Below are positions 14,101 through 25,200 of a stretch of 64,000 nt of DNA, piece after piece. Origin of the DNA: Acanthococcus lagerstroemiae (Eukaryota > Arthropoda > Insecta > Hemiptera > Eriococcidae); the NCBI GenBank assembly GCA_031841125.1, contig CM063108.1:43484122-43548121 (forward strand). Direction: 5' to 3'. Every line of letters begins with the position of its first letter. Position 1 is the first letter of the stretch. The notes beneath the pieces were generated by a model. That model was not told the DNA's origin. It searched no databases and was given only the letters and a program-made list of their open reading frames with translations. The position numbers and the translations under genes were made by a program.

Positions 14101-14819
14101 GATGGGAGGACTACGAACAGGTTTTTGTTGCGCAATGTTGATAAATGTCATGATATAAATATTATTTGACGGATTTATAGAGAAAGCACATCTACGTTAC
14201 AGATTGGGCACAATAGCAACATTTTAACGTAATAACATAAGTCGATTTGAGTATCGTAGTCGAGTACCTATACGAACGAATTTTTGTAATGTTACCTACT
14301 AGTAGTACGATAAATATGTGCACATAAATGTCAAGGGTATTGGGCTAGTGCCAGTGACTATAGTGCGTGACTATTTTGCAGAGCGGCTTTTCGTACACTT
14401 TCAGCATACTCAAAAGGAATTTCCACACTCGACTCAAGGCGCCCACTGATTTTTCATTTGACATCGGTGATGGCACTCTCAAGATAGCAATTTGCTACTT
14501 ATAGTACCCTAACAAAACCTTCTCAATGGCGACGATCTCAACTCCACTCTAACTTTCGGAATCCAAAACGCTCGATGAAAATTCGATAATCAAAATAGTA
14601 AACGTTTTTGAGCGATACCTAAATCATCATTCATTTGTAATTATAGAAACAAGGTCAACCCCGTGAAACCGGGAACTCACCTTTGATTTTCGGCAGGTGA
14701 GGCTGCTTCTCCATCCATTCGATCAAATACTGGACATCATTTTTAATCGATTCTTCGGTCGCGTGCAGATCGTTGTAAATTTCTTTCAGCTGTTCCGAAG
14801 TACAGTGTTCCAAGAACAT
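2188..14819 (-). CDS. Gene A: CRAL-TRIO domain protein, alpha-tocopherol-transfer-protein-like (3' end missing)
   Basis: The product should be a soluble carrier of a hydrophobic ligand (tocopherol, retinoid, phosphoinositide or similar); the ligand cannot be told from sequence. Coding exons in transcript order are 14819-14681, 4866-4707, 3189-2940, 2559-2449 and 2293-2188, giving 255 codons plus one base. All visible junctions are GT-AG, with phases 1, 2, 0, 0, 1. Exon 1 encodes MFLEHCTSEQLKEIY and ends in KQPHLPKIK. Exon 2 carries the helical CRAL-TRIO N region (EDLLASFLLRGKNSVEKTKK). Exon 3 opens the lipid-binding fold (PKLTSDGYRIVIF, then VIYDLENAS). Exon 5 has the family signature LPKDILPENYGGTE. 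The start is the ATG that aligns with gene B; an in-frame ATG at 14906 would add 29 residues. The final exon is not visible. Intron 1 (9.8 kb) is full of transposons. Family assignment is firm; ligand and completeness are not. Confidence 0.85.
3662..3998 (+). mobile_element. MITE, CAGGGACGTACC family, copy 1 (hAT-like)
   Basis: It runs from CAGGGAAGTACCGAAG to CGGTACGTCCCTG, imperfect terminal inverted repeats. Flanking 8-mers TTTTAGTC and CTTCAGTC match at six of eight positions, as expected for a decayed 8-bp target duplication. A G-run lies just inside the left end. The body has the family phrases CTCAACTCAGAATTCCCAAG and TTGTTGG with TTTTCCCAACT. It sits in gene A intron 2. Confidence 0.8.
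5021..5561. mobile_element. MITE with GAGGAGCG ends and 4-bp duplication, copy 1
   Basis: Left end GAGGAGCGATATTCCAAAAC and right end (reverse complement) GAGGAGCGATTTTCCAAAAC form inverted repeats of about 32 bases that continue through CGGCCTCTGTCC. Both sides are flanked by AAAT, a 4-bp duplication. The phrase CCAAAACGGCCT recurs inside near 5194 and 5337, so the termini have been duplicated internally. It has no coding capacity and lies in gene A intron 1. Compare 22910-23289. Confidence 0.8.
5562..8569. other. Gene A intron 1, no gene recognised
   Basis: I see no exon of known type. A GC-richer patch near 7420-7570 contains overlapping short palindromes (CTCGACTCTCGAGTCTCG). Near 7310 there is a solo match (GGCGTAACATAC) to the terminus of the element at 10697-11846. 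Short open frames here lack family resemblance. Confidence 0.4.
8570..8760 (+). pseudogene. Non-LTR retrotransposon reverse transcriptase fragment 1
   Basis: Translation shows RFADDIVLLAERSIDLENIL, the FADD catalytic motif of LINE-type reverse transcriptases. After an in-frame stop and frame change comes YGMKINKNKTEVMV, the usual strand following that motif (family pattern: GL-IN-KTK-M). It is a short, frameshifted relic. The clade cannot be fixed from this piece. Confidence 0.85.
8870..9420 (+). pseudogene. Non-LTR retrotransposon RT and C-terminal fragment 2
   Basis: A second FADD motif (RFADDVVIIANSPRELKEM) begins near 8882. The C-terminal region then reads VFVYGVQTWALTKVIIRKLQ and KAIKRSILGIKKKDRI, followed in another frame by KYAGHILRQ. 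This order (Y-G-TW, leucine-rich segment, R-I-G, then GH-R) is typical of the end of jockey/RTE-like LINE open reading frames. Frames are broken several times. Because FADD occurs twice within 300 bases, this is a separate element from fragment 1, or a rearranged copy. Confidence 0.85.
9427..9756. repeat. Foldback element built of TGTAAAATG motifs
   Basis: Two arms of roughly 150 bases are inverted copies around a spacer near 9591-9610. The inner arms are ACCAAAAAGCCAAAAAA and TTTTTTGGCTTTTTGGT. The outer parts are dense in TGTAAAATG/TGTAGAATG and their complements. The outer ends read GTGCCGTA and TACGGCAC. It would form a long imperfect hairpin. No coding capacity. Confidence 0.8.
9757..10696. 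other. Gene A intron 1, no gene assigned
   Basis: A plus-strand open stretch at about 9780-10013 has non-random composition (GPEDDARILGSC, then VVVPREEECVYRTTKL), but I recognise no family and see no clear splice partners. It may be a remnant of a transposon gene. A G-run lies at 10555-10563. Confidence 0.3.
10697..11846. mobile_element. 1.15-kb TIR element with TTATAAAATCGGCA repeats
   Basis: The left terminus CATGTTGCAACGAATTCATC continues into AAATTAACGATTTCATAAAA and CGGCAGG. The right terminus, reverse complemented, reads TATGTTACGCCGAATCCATC and continues the same way: inverted repeats of about 45 bases. Near both ends the phrase GATTTTATAAAATCGGCA recurs several times. A minus-strand frame at 11166-11465 encodes an acidic stretch (YDSDFEFDLMDQDKW) I cannot place; it may be a transposase remnant. 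Possible TA flanks are not certain. Gene A intron 1. Confidence 0.65.
12545..12698. repeat. Palindromic MITE, arms about 55 bp
   Basis: Arms 12545-12599 and 12643-12698 are inverted copies: CAAAGATCATTATATTACTA with CCTGAGAATAA on the left, mirrored by TTATTCTTAGG and TAGTAACATAATGATCTTTG on the right. The spacer is about 43 bases. It would fold into a single hairpin. Confidence 0.8.
12797..13537. mobile_element. Non-autonomous TIR element, 0.74 kb, ends TTAGCCTGTTA
   Basis: Long inverted repeats of about 75 bases: the left arm contains CTCTAACCAAACCCCTTCCT followed by GTTATCTCACTGGAGGACA. The right arm, near 13465-13535, is its inverse with few mismatches. The outermost conserved bases are TAGCCTGTTA. 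The core has no recognisable gene. The superfamily is unknown. Gene A intron 1. Confidence 0.7.
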
Positions 14820-15075
14820 TTTAGCCGCGAAGGTATTTACAGGCGAGATGAAATAGACCCGAAATGATAAGAAACAATTCGAGACACGAGGCTGCGATGG
14901 CTGCACTCGCCGATTCCGACACTTGGGCGCGAATGAGAGAGGAAGATACTCGATGGAGAGTCGACGACGTCGACACGACGGTAGCTGCTCCAGCGAATAC
15001 CAACGCCAGCACTGAGCTGCGCGAACCCGACAGCCTTGACCGCTTCTAGTAATTCACTCTCGCTGGATAGAAGTA
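14820..15075 (-). promoter_or_regulatory. Gene A 5' region with upstream ORF
   Basis: This GC-richer block lies directly 5' of the gene A start. On the minus strand an open frame of 63 codons starts at 15012. Its stop occupies 14823-14821, leaving one base before the gene A ATG at 14819. If it is in the mature leader it would be an upstream ORF that ends almost on the start codon. A TCAGTG sequence near 15017 fits the arthropod initiator pattern TCAGT and would place the transcription start just upstream. There is no clear TATA box. Confidence 0.35.
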
Positions 15076-16379
15076 GAGAGGCGCTTCACCTGGCTCGTAA
15101 TACGCCGGAGATCATATGGAATGGGATGCACGCCTCATAAAAAGGTCAATTTCATGATGTAAAATGTACGTCTAAGTCAGATCGGGGACACTGTGAATCC
15201 GTTCGCCAATTTTCGGGGATAGATGCACGATGACACCGACTAGAGTTTACAACAATAATAATTGTCCTACATCTGGCGGGTAATGTGAGTCATAATTCAA
15301 CTCGAGGTTATTACACTCTCCTAATGTCTTCAAAAATAGATACAGTGTACCTTTGTTGTGCACCTCACTGCTTCGTATCTAGGTACTTGCTAATTGTTCA
15401 TGGCATCATGGCCCAAGATGGATGCACTGAGAGCAATCATTACATTTAAGATATAGGTACCAGACTTCATCTGTTGTCACGCGGACAGTTCTGGGAAATT
15501 CTTATATTATTAGAAGCAAGGACGCCGAAGTTTATAAATCCCATATGGAACGAGACGAAATTTTGAAAGTTGATGTACTTTTTTGTAAAAGTAGTAAAAA
15601 AATTTTCGAAAAAAATCCACTTTTTTACTCTGGTTAGTTTCATTGGTGTAAGAATAAAAACAAAAACAAAAAAATAAGACAATCCATTTTTTAATTTTAT
15701 CAAATGCATCAGTAACTTTACCAACCCTATGGTCAAAAATAAAGTTAGTGTACTAATTGACTCATCACACCTAAAGAATGATATCAGTCTTGTGCTGATG
15801 CAAATAAAATTCTTCAAATTTAGGGGTTTCCCTCCCAGTTTCCTCTTCTATGGTTTTCTCATCAGTTTTCACATTTAGTTAAAATTGAGGTTGAAATGTA
15901 TTAATTGATCCATAAACCTGACTATAAGCAATGACAATTTATATTAGATTTGTAAGATTTTTCAAATTTAGCTTCCTTTCCTTCTTCTAATTTTATTTCT
16001 TTATTTTTTTGCTCATGATATGAGCACAAATGACGTAAATTGTTAGGACTTATATGATTGTGAAGTGGAAGACTGTATGTACCACGTTCTAGACAAAAAC
16101 CTTAAAACTGAAGTTCAATAGACGAAAACCTGGATCGTGGAAAAGCTGACTTCGAAATCAAAATCGAAATAAATTACATGGGTCTGAAAGCATCATTTGT
16201 AAAATGACAACAGCAATGTGGATTGACTAAGGAAACTATTGCGAGCTCAAGTTTGTACAACTCGCCAACATTCGATAGCCCCTCAGAAGCATATTTCTGG
16301 AAAGCGTGAAGCCCCTGTGGATATAGCGATACACTTACCATGGCCAACTGACTGTTTTTTTTTTGTTGAAGAATTTAAG
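15076..16379. other. Intergenic DNA between genes A and B
   Basis: AT-rich, with no exon or transposon I can name. The minus-strand frame at 15467-15817 looks like chance translation of T- and A-rich DNA. Confidence 0.4.
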
Positions 16380-18060
16380 ATACAAAGTATATTGAACAGC
16401 TGCAGTTAAAAAAATTGAAAATATTGCAAATATGTTTTTTTCGCTATGGGATTCAAAATTTTAATTTTCTGTTGGAACCCCTCTCACCTTCATAAATTGA
16501 ATTTATGAAAGCGTTGGTAGATGTATAGAAGTTGCAGCTGGCGAAATTAGAAATCTTGTAAGACTTGTTTCTTAATTTGGCTCAACGATCGTGAAATTTT
16601 GGTTTCAGTTGTATAACCCCCCTCCCCCATTCCATCACTAATGATTGGTAATTGTAGAAGAGTTGGTAATTTAGGAGCTACATGCAGTTCGAAACATTTT
16701 TGATAGTTGTTTCTTTTTTTAAGTGTATTTTGAAATTTTGGTTTTTAATTTAAAAATAAACAACCGTCCTGATAATTTTAAATTTTCCCGAATAAATACG
16801 TTGAATTTGGTTTCAATTTATTATTTTCTTTTCATATATTTTTGCTGGAGTTTTCGATTAGAGCCCTCCTCCCTATCATAATTTGAAATTGTTGAAGAGT
16901 TGCGGTAGATTTACGAGATAGTATTTAATTATTAATACAGTTTTCCGAAATTTGAAACTGTAGAAATTGATGACAAGTTAAGGGGTCGAAGTTTGCAAAA
17001 TTAGAAATTTTGCAAGATTTCCGGTTTTTTACCTCCCATTAGTTTAAAATCTTCTAAAAATACTAAATTTAGTTTTCTTCTCTTTTTCCTCGCGACGATT
17101 TTGCTATTTTAGTTTTGATGGGGAAATCCCTCAATTTGTATACTATTACCATAATTTGCAATTATAGAAGTGTTGTTAAATGTAGAAGATGCTGTAGGCA
17201 AAATTGAAAATATTGCAAGACTTCTTAGCTGATTTGTTAATTGTCATTTATTTAAAAATTTTAAGTTTCTCAATTATTTGTAATTTTTTACGGTGAGCAG
17301 ATTCAGATATTTTATTTGTTCGATGACCTCAAAACTTCAGACTACTTTAGTTTACCTTTCCTTCTCTGTTATAATTTAAAATTGTTGAAAATAGTAAATT
17401 TAAGGGATTCAGTTGGCTTGGTATTTATTTTGGAATTTTAGTTTTCAGTTTGAAAATTCCCCCCTCCCCCACAGTATTTAAAAACTGTTCAAAAGTTGTT
17501 AAAGTTACCTTCTTTTTCCTTTAATAATTTCGTGATTTAAATTTCCAGTGACAAACCACCTCCTCACAACATAATTTAAAAATGTTCAAACGGTTGGTAA
17601 AGTTACTGATGCATTTGATAAAATTAAAAAATGGATTGTCTTATTTTTTTTGTTTTTGTTTTTATTTTTACTTCACGTGTATCTCCAGATTTTAGTTTTC
17701 AGTTGACAAAACCGCACCCCTCTCAATGCATTGGATATTTTTAGGGTGGTTGAATTTAGTTTTTATTTGTCCTGCGATTTCCAAATTTTAGTTTCGAAAG
17801 AAGGAACGTCCCTCCTTTCATCTTCCTGCCATAATTTTGCGGTTGCTGGCGAGTTAGTAAATTTAGGAGGTACATTTTGTAACATTCAAAATATTGTAGG
17901 CCTTATGTTTCCTAATTTTGTTTGGCGTTTATTTAGGTATTTTGGTTTTCAGTCAGAAAAATCGCCTCCCTTGCTCCCTTCCATGAATTTGGTATTTTTC
18001 AAACATTATCAAAATCAGTTTATTTTTATTTTCTCTTGAAAATCCTAAAATTTTGAATTT
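16380..18060. repeat. Diverged tandem repeat array, unit roughly 180-250 bp
   Basis: A recurring order of phrases is seen about eight times: TTTTAGTTTTCAGTT, then a C-rich patch (CCCCTCCC), ATAATTTAAAATTGT, TAGAAGAGTTGGTAAATTTAG, then GCAAAATTAGAAATATTGCA. Copies are strongly diverged and irregular in length. This is an old, minisatellite-like array that fills most of the A-B intergenic region. Confidence 0.65.
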
Positions 18061-18158
18061 CAGTTAGAAAATGAAAACTTATTGAGATTCATCATTGACT
18101 GTGATGAAACTGTGGTTCTCTTCAAACTTGTTTGGAACTGTTAGGACTGGGTCCAGAA

Positions 18159-18552
18159 CAGAGACGTACCAAAGAGTTTCTCCTGGGGGGGGGGGGGGTA
18201 AAATTGTGAAAATTCCGACTGACTCAACTCAAAATTCCCAAGTATCAAAGTAAAAAAAACCTTTTGACCTGTTGGATTCTTCCAACTTACTCAACTCAAA
18301 ATTCCCAAGTATCAAAGCAAAAGAAAAAAAACCTTTTGACTTGTTGGGTTTTCCATACTTCTCAACTCAATTCTCAAGTATCAAAGCAAAAAAAAAAAAA
18401 CAAAAAAAACAACAAACAAACAAAAAAAAAACAATACTTTTTAACTTGTTGGATTTTCCCAACTCGCCTGACTGAAATGGTAAATTTTCCCAACTGCTGA
18501 GTGAAAAATTCCTACAGGGGGTAAGTTGCCCCCCCCCACCAGTACGTCCCTG
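18159..18552 (+). mobile_element. MITE, CAGGGACGTACC family, copy 2, exact 8-bp duplication
   Basis: Best-preserved boundaries of the family: the element begins CAGAGACGTACCAAAG and ends CCAGTACGTCCCTG. It is flanked by GTCCAGAA on both sides (18151-18158 and 18553-18560), an exact 8-bp target duplication. CAG...CTG ends with 8-bp duplication indicate hAT-driven mobility. A G-run sits inside the left end, and the body repeats CTCAACTCAAAATTCCCAAG with A-rich spacers. Confidence 0.9.
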
Positions 18553-18560
18553 GTCCAGAA

Positions 18561-19283
18561 GCATTTCACTTTTTTGTGACTTTTGAATATTTCCCTTTCC
18601 GATGACTTTACTACAATTCTGGTAAGCCCACGACTCGATAAAGAATGGTATGTACAAGGGTCTACTTTTATGCTAGTTGCAAAGTAAGAGACTCTCAATA
18701 CATAATATTTAAAAGAGTCTTGTTTTTATTTTATATAAATATAAATTATATAAATTATAAACGGTACTTACTAATTTACAATATAGACTGCGTGCTTGTA
18801 CATGAATAATATATTGGTAAAAAACAGACGGTACATGTCAACAAAAAAAAGTGACCTGTGAAGTGAGTTACTCTTAAGTCTTTTTTCAATCACAGTCTCT
18901 TCGACTGACTTTTTTTTTCTAATTAAAAAGGAGTTTGCAAAATTTCTTGTTATAACATGGAATGAGTCACATTTCTCTTCTGATTTGAAACTCGTAAAAA
19001 ATGTATTAAAAGTTGGTTTTAACGGTGATGTTTGACAGACTCACTTCAGAAGCTATTTTCAAAATCGAGTCTAATGATCTGCAGGATTTTAAACAAATCT
19101 GGTGACAAATCGTAGTTAACCATTTTGTGACAAACTCTGCATTTCTTGGCAACTGTAATAATGCAGCAGTTTCTACGCATGGGCATTTTCGATTTTCTAC
19201 TTCGTCAGTTGTCCAAGTATGTTCACCAAAAGTTGAGATTTGTTAAAATTTGTTCTGCAGCAGTTTGCTGTAGATAAGGCAGA
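18561..19283 (-). other. Gene B 3' flank
   Basis: Sequence just past the gene B stop should hold the 3' UTR. Candidate minus-strand AATAAA-type signals (TTTATT on the plus strand) occur near 18725, which would give a 3' UTR of about 550 bases. This is a guess. I see no other gene here. Confidence 0.3.
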
Positions 19284-22200
19284 TCAATCAACGGCCAGTT
19301 TCTTAAATGTTCCCTCAACTCCGTACGCTTCTGACACGTCCGTATTATGTTGGCGGTCTTGTGGTATTTTATCCAGATCAGCTATCACGTTCTCTTCGGA
19401 TGACAACCAGTCTTTCAGTGTTTCTAGTTCCTTATACCAGAGAGCTACATAAAAAAAAAAACATGAATTTATTTATCCAGTTAAGGTTTATTTACCTAGT
19501 ATCTACACTATATCTACAGATGCAGGTCTACTTCCCTGTGTTGCATTCATAGGAAATGTATCAGGTTAAGACAAGGTCCTCATTACTTCGATCTTATTTT
19601 CAAACTTTATCAGAAATGAGGAGGTGAGAATCAAAAGTGACATTGTCCAATTTTTATGTGAAATGAGTTGGTAAGCGTTCCTGATAGTACTCGTCATTGG
19701 CGTAGAATTTCCGTAGAGTACAGGCAGTACACCCTGATCAAGCTAGAGACATTGGAAAAGTAGGGTTAGAATCAAACCAGACATCATCCGATGGATAATG
19801 TCAGCTTCGAAACGAATGTACTTTCTATCAGCAGCAGCGTCGGATTTTCTCTTTGGAATTAGTATTGTTTAGTATTATTCATGATTCTATAAGTTAATAA
19901 ATTAATTAGCACATATAAGTTAGTCCGTTCATTATTGGTCAGACGTTCAACTTTTTACTTATTATACATGATAAAATCCGTTTTTCTTGTACAACCATCG
20001 GTTATGTCACAGGGTGCCACAAAAATGCAAATTAACTTTATTTTCACCAAACCCAGCAAAACTGTGAACGACAGAAACTGATTTTCGCTTTTTTTCAGCC
20101 TATTTGGAGTCGAAACTGACATCCAAAATTCATCCCCCTGCCGTTTCTGTGTATCTCACGAAACATGTGAAATATTCATCTCGCACGTTTTTTGGGTTGC
20201 CTGACTACCATACTGGCAGGCAAAACGGCCCCAGACTGCGCGCAGTACACTCCCATCAATTTTTCTTAGTTTCTGAAAAAATTTTCTGGCGGATAATGCC
20301 ACTTTTGATTCTCACCAACTCATAATAAAAATTCAACTACAGAAAGTTGAGTTTAAAAAAGTTGAACAGAGCTGGTGCTGTGGGGGGTTGAGTTAAAGAG
20401 AGGGAGGTGAACACTTTCAATCATTTTCCAAGTCGGCATTTTCGGCAACATCTAGTAGCTTGTCAGTAAAATTAAAACTGAAGATTTTTTCTTTGTATTT
20501 TTTGTTTTGCTTGTAAGCAAAAAGGTTTGGAATTTTAATCCGCATTTTTGCCTTTTATATCCCCTTCCTTGTTCTGAACACGTTTGTTCACGCGAGAGCT
20601 TGGAGTTGACACTGATTGCTAGGATTTTTACCTGCGCATTCCTTCACCGATTTTTCTGTCCCTCCGTATTCTGCAGGCAGAACGTCTTTCGGTAAAACTT
20701 TGATCAAATCTTTCGGTTCTTTTTTCCAAAACTCGATCTGTAAATCATCATTGGTAACTTTAGTAAGACAAATGTGTAAGCCCAAGGCACGTCCCAGTAC
20801 CTCGCATAAGTACAACTTATTGAAATCTAATTGAGGAAACTTCGACTTTATGCATTTCCGAAGGTTTAACTACTCTTCGATAACTTCGAAAATGAACTGA
20901 ATATTTCACTTTTCGTTTAGGCTACACTCAATTTACCTTTTTTACTTCTTTTGCCGGCATAATAGTCTTGAATAAAGCGAGCAGATACTCGTATCGTGGT
21001 GACATATTCAAGAGGTAAAATTTGAAGAATCGCACTCGCGCGGTTTTCTAAATACGAAAAACAAAATTAGGTATAGCGTTTTAAATTGAACCCGAGCCAA
21101 CGATAAATGTGTACGTTTTCCTAATAAGGTCCCACTTTTGAGGTATTGAGTCAAGACCACCTGGTAATACCAGATGAAATTCCTGATCGATTGAGACTTC
21201 GTGGAGCCTTCTAAGTGCAAAATTTGCCGAATTACTCGCATCGAAAGCTGAAATTTCAAAAAAACAAGTTTTGAGGAAAATACGTTCAAAGTTTTTCTTT
21301 TAAAAATGAAATAAAAGTTTAACTTTAAATACGAATAACTTAGCAGATTTTGCTCTTTGAAGGCTCCGTGAGGTCTCAGTCGATTACAAATTTAATCTTG
21401 TATCTTTTGGTAGTCTCAACTAAATCTCAAAAGTGGGACCGTTTCAGAAAAATTGAGTTTTCATTGATTGTTGGCAAAATTTGTTATTTAATTACAGAAA
21501 TGTGACGAAATCATAGTTTTTATTCAACGTTAAGTACAAAATTATATTTTCTGTAGGAAATCAACTTGGCAGCATTCAAAGAGCAGGATTCACGCTATTA
21601 GAAATGCTAAAAATCCCAAAATCGGTATTTTTGACCATATTTTCAAAAAATTGCTATATCTCTTAAACTAATACCTCAAAAGTGGGACTATTTTTAGGTG
21701 AACGTACATAAATTGAGAAATTTAAACTTTTCACTGTACGCATCAACCAAATGAAGATGCTATATTTCTATCAAAGTATCTTATACTTACATAAACCATT
21801 TTTATAATTTTCGGAATGAAAACAACAAACGTAGAGGACATTGGCATCGTTACATTCTTCAGATCGTAAATTAAAATAACTGATTTGTGACGGTCCAGTT
21901 TCCATAAGGCGTGTAAAACAAGAAGTAATGTTTGTAATAAGTCATCGGCACTAGGTATCTTTGTGATATTCTCTCGAAAAGCGACGATGAGTATTCTGTA
22001 TCCCTCGGGCGTCAACTTCGGAATCGGCGTGTAAAATCTAGTTAAGAAATTTCAAAAATTGTGAACTCATTGACGCTTGTAAAACGAACCTTACAGATAT
22101 TCCAACATGTAGAAGCCTTAGTCAGGGATATTCCACTTCTAGATTTGCAGGCATCAACATTGGCTCCGTATCCAGCTTTTCACTTCTTTAGATCTAGTTT

Positions 22201-25200
22201 GCTGCCTACTGATTGTTGACGTTATTTTTTCAATATTTAAAGTTTTTTCTCACCAACATCTTAGGTATTCCTTTTGTAGGGTGTGCCAATTCAACTCCAC
22301 TGATGATGGCATAACAGCTGAAAGCGCTCTGGAATACAGAAGAAGGAAAAGTGAATTGGCACACCCTACAAAAGGAATACTACCAAGTTCACTCACACTC
22401 CAAAATGGACACTAAAAACATCTTATTCAATTTCCTTATCCACAATATTGATACTGTTACATAGACCTACGCTATACATGTTGTAGAATGCTTGCTCTTT
22501 CGTTATTTCACTGGACTATAGCAGGGGAAAGTGCCATAAGAGTGCGCGAGGCTGATTTTTTGGTTAATTGCGTCCCCTTGAGGCTGTTGATGAGATCTAA
22601 GTATACCTTGTGAATCTATGTTTACATTGATCAGTTACCAAAGTATTGTACGAAGACATAAACAAAAATATTCCAGTTTTAATGTTTTCGTCATTCTAAC
22701 TGAAATATTTTCAAGGTCGAATGTAGTACTTAATTATCTGGATGATTTTTGAATGAATTTACATAGTTCAGGTATGAAACGAAGGAAAAGATAAGTACTA
22801 TCTGTTACATTAAACAGACTTTTCCGAAATACTCCCTGAAAACTTTCATTATTCTTTTTTACACGGACTACAACGGATCCAAATAGTGTGCAAGTATTTT
22901 AAAAAAATTGAAGAGCGGCATTCCAAAACGTGCTTTGTCCAAAAATTAAATTTTTAGGAAATGGAAAAAACTGTGTACATTGATAACGTTTGATCTCATT
23001 TTATTTTATTTTTCCATGAATGGCAACACTGAATCTTTCTAAATAGATCCCTAATACTGCATCCGCTGTACTACAACTACTAGCCGCGAGGTAGGAACGT
23101 AGGACAAAGCACATTTTGGAACGGCATAATGACACTGCTCGCATAGAACATGTATTCACGCATAGAGATCGCATTTTTTTACTATTCTGACCAGGTAGTT
23201 CTATGAGGGACCGTTTTCACTACTAGATCGCGGTAATATCTCGATTTTCATTTTTTTGGACTAAGCACGTTTTGGAATGCGGCTCTTCAATTGCTTTTAC
23301 ATGCCGAAAAACAAAATCAGGTAGCAATAATAAGGACAATTCTAACAATATGTGTGACTTACCTATTTGACGAATATTTTGTAAGATAACTGGATGCGCA
23401 CTCTTAGGATACATGTTTCACACTTTTAGAGTTGCGCACTTTTAGGAAACTGTTTCCTTACAGTGCGCATTTGACTTTTCCTGGGGAAACCGTTATATGT
23501 GTACTTCCATATAGAAACAGTTCTTGTTATCGATCCTGGTTTTAAAGATACTGCTAATTTCTGAAGGTTGGTTCAAAAAAATCGAAAAAATTATGATAAA
23601 TTTTGGTAGGAATAGAAGTGTACTTTCATGTGTAGTATTCCTTATCGAGTAATTCTTCTCACTTCCCGAGAGGAAGCCAACTAAGTGAAATGAAAGAAGG
23701 GTTCCTGTTGTCGGTATTCCTCTCTCCATACCATGACTTGTTTTTCTTGCTCCAGCCAGCCGGACTGGCTGGAGAAGGGAAAATAGGTCAAGGTATGGAG
23801 AGAGAAGAATACCGACACTGTGATCGAGGGTTGCCAGATCTAGTCCAAATGGACCCAATTTGGGGATTTGGAAAATTTTTGAAATATTCTAGTCCAGTTT
23901 CTAAATTTGTAAATCCTTATAATGGAAACAGAAAATTTATTATTTTCTTCCACTGCAACGTAAAAAATAACTTTTTCACACGTCTCTGGGCTCTAAAAGA
24001 AGGGAGTCTGGAAGTCAACAAACAGGCAAATATCTCTTTATTTCCTATCACAAGGTATGAATACCATTACTTGGATTTGGTCCAACTTTTGTAAAGTACA
24101 TTTGGCAACACTGCTTTCCTTGGGAGTTTTTGGTCCTCTGAGGTAAAAGTAGATTACGCATTCCTTGACGAGTAGCGTCGAGACTTCTCGGAGCACCGTT
24201 GATGGTTCGTGTGCGTTAATTTACGTTCGCTGGACCCATATTGCACCTGAACCCGTTTAAGTACCTTTTCTTTCATTTTTGTCTTGTATCAGGGCCGGCG
24301 AAAGTCCAGTTGCTCTAAAGCACGTGCACCAGGTGTAAAAATCCACATTTTTTGTATAATTCAAATTTTTTAAACATTAATCGGTAGGTACTTTTTGGAG
24401 GTTTCTTGTGTTTTAATTTTCTCGAGGAGGGGGGAGGGTTTCCAGAGTGTTTTGTACTTGCAACAAGTGAGAAAATTAAAGATCGCTGGCCCTGTCTTGT
24501 ATTCTTTCGTCCACGAAAGACTTTTTTTTTCAAGCAATTAATTCATAGAAATTATCTTTTTGTTAATGTTGCACGTAATACCTTTCAACTGTACTTCATA
24601 TTTCCGTAAGTATTTGTGGTAAGGTCGCGCGCAATAAAAAGAGTATAGAAATGTAATGAAGTTTTAGGTCCTTAGGTACTGTTGATTACTTTGTATCTTT
24701 CCCAAGAGGCATCCAGTCGCACAAGAAAGCCGTTCCAATACATGAAATTGGTCGTCAAGATGACCTCTTTCCAGTGCATGTCTTCACTATAGTGGAAGGG
24801 GGTGGAAGTTACATGGTTCATTCTTTCAATTACTCTTAAACGCTGATTTCTCTACTTTTTGTCTTTTTCATTTCTTTTGTTTTTTATATTTCAAACAGCT
24901 GTATTTTTGGATATATTGGAGCTTTAGGGTTAGAAAACTTCTTATTTTGATCAAAAAAGCCTGTACTATAAGGTACTGGCTTCCAATCCATTTCGACGAG
25001 GACCTTTTCTACGTGGACGTACACATATCTTTTCAATGTAATGGTTTAAAATTGGAGGAGGGGGAACATAGTTAAACCAATAGTTTTTTCCACATTATAT
25101 TGAAATTTCAGCGAGATCTATATAAAATTGACTGCGAAATATAAATTTTTCTGATAGGTGCGCATTCTTATGATCCTTTCTTCTATTTAATACTGAAGTC

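Noticed and set aside
14864..15049. Plus-strand 61-codon frame at the gene A 5' end
   Set aside because: It is antisense to the gene A leader region, with no splice or family support.
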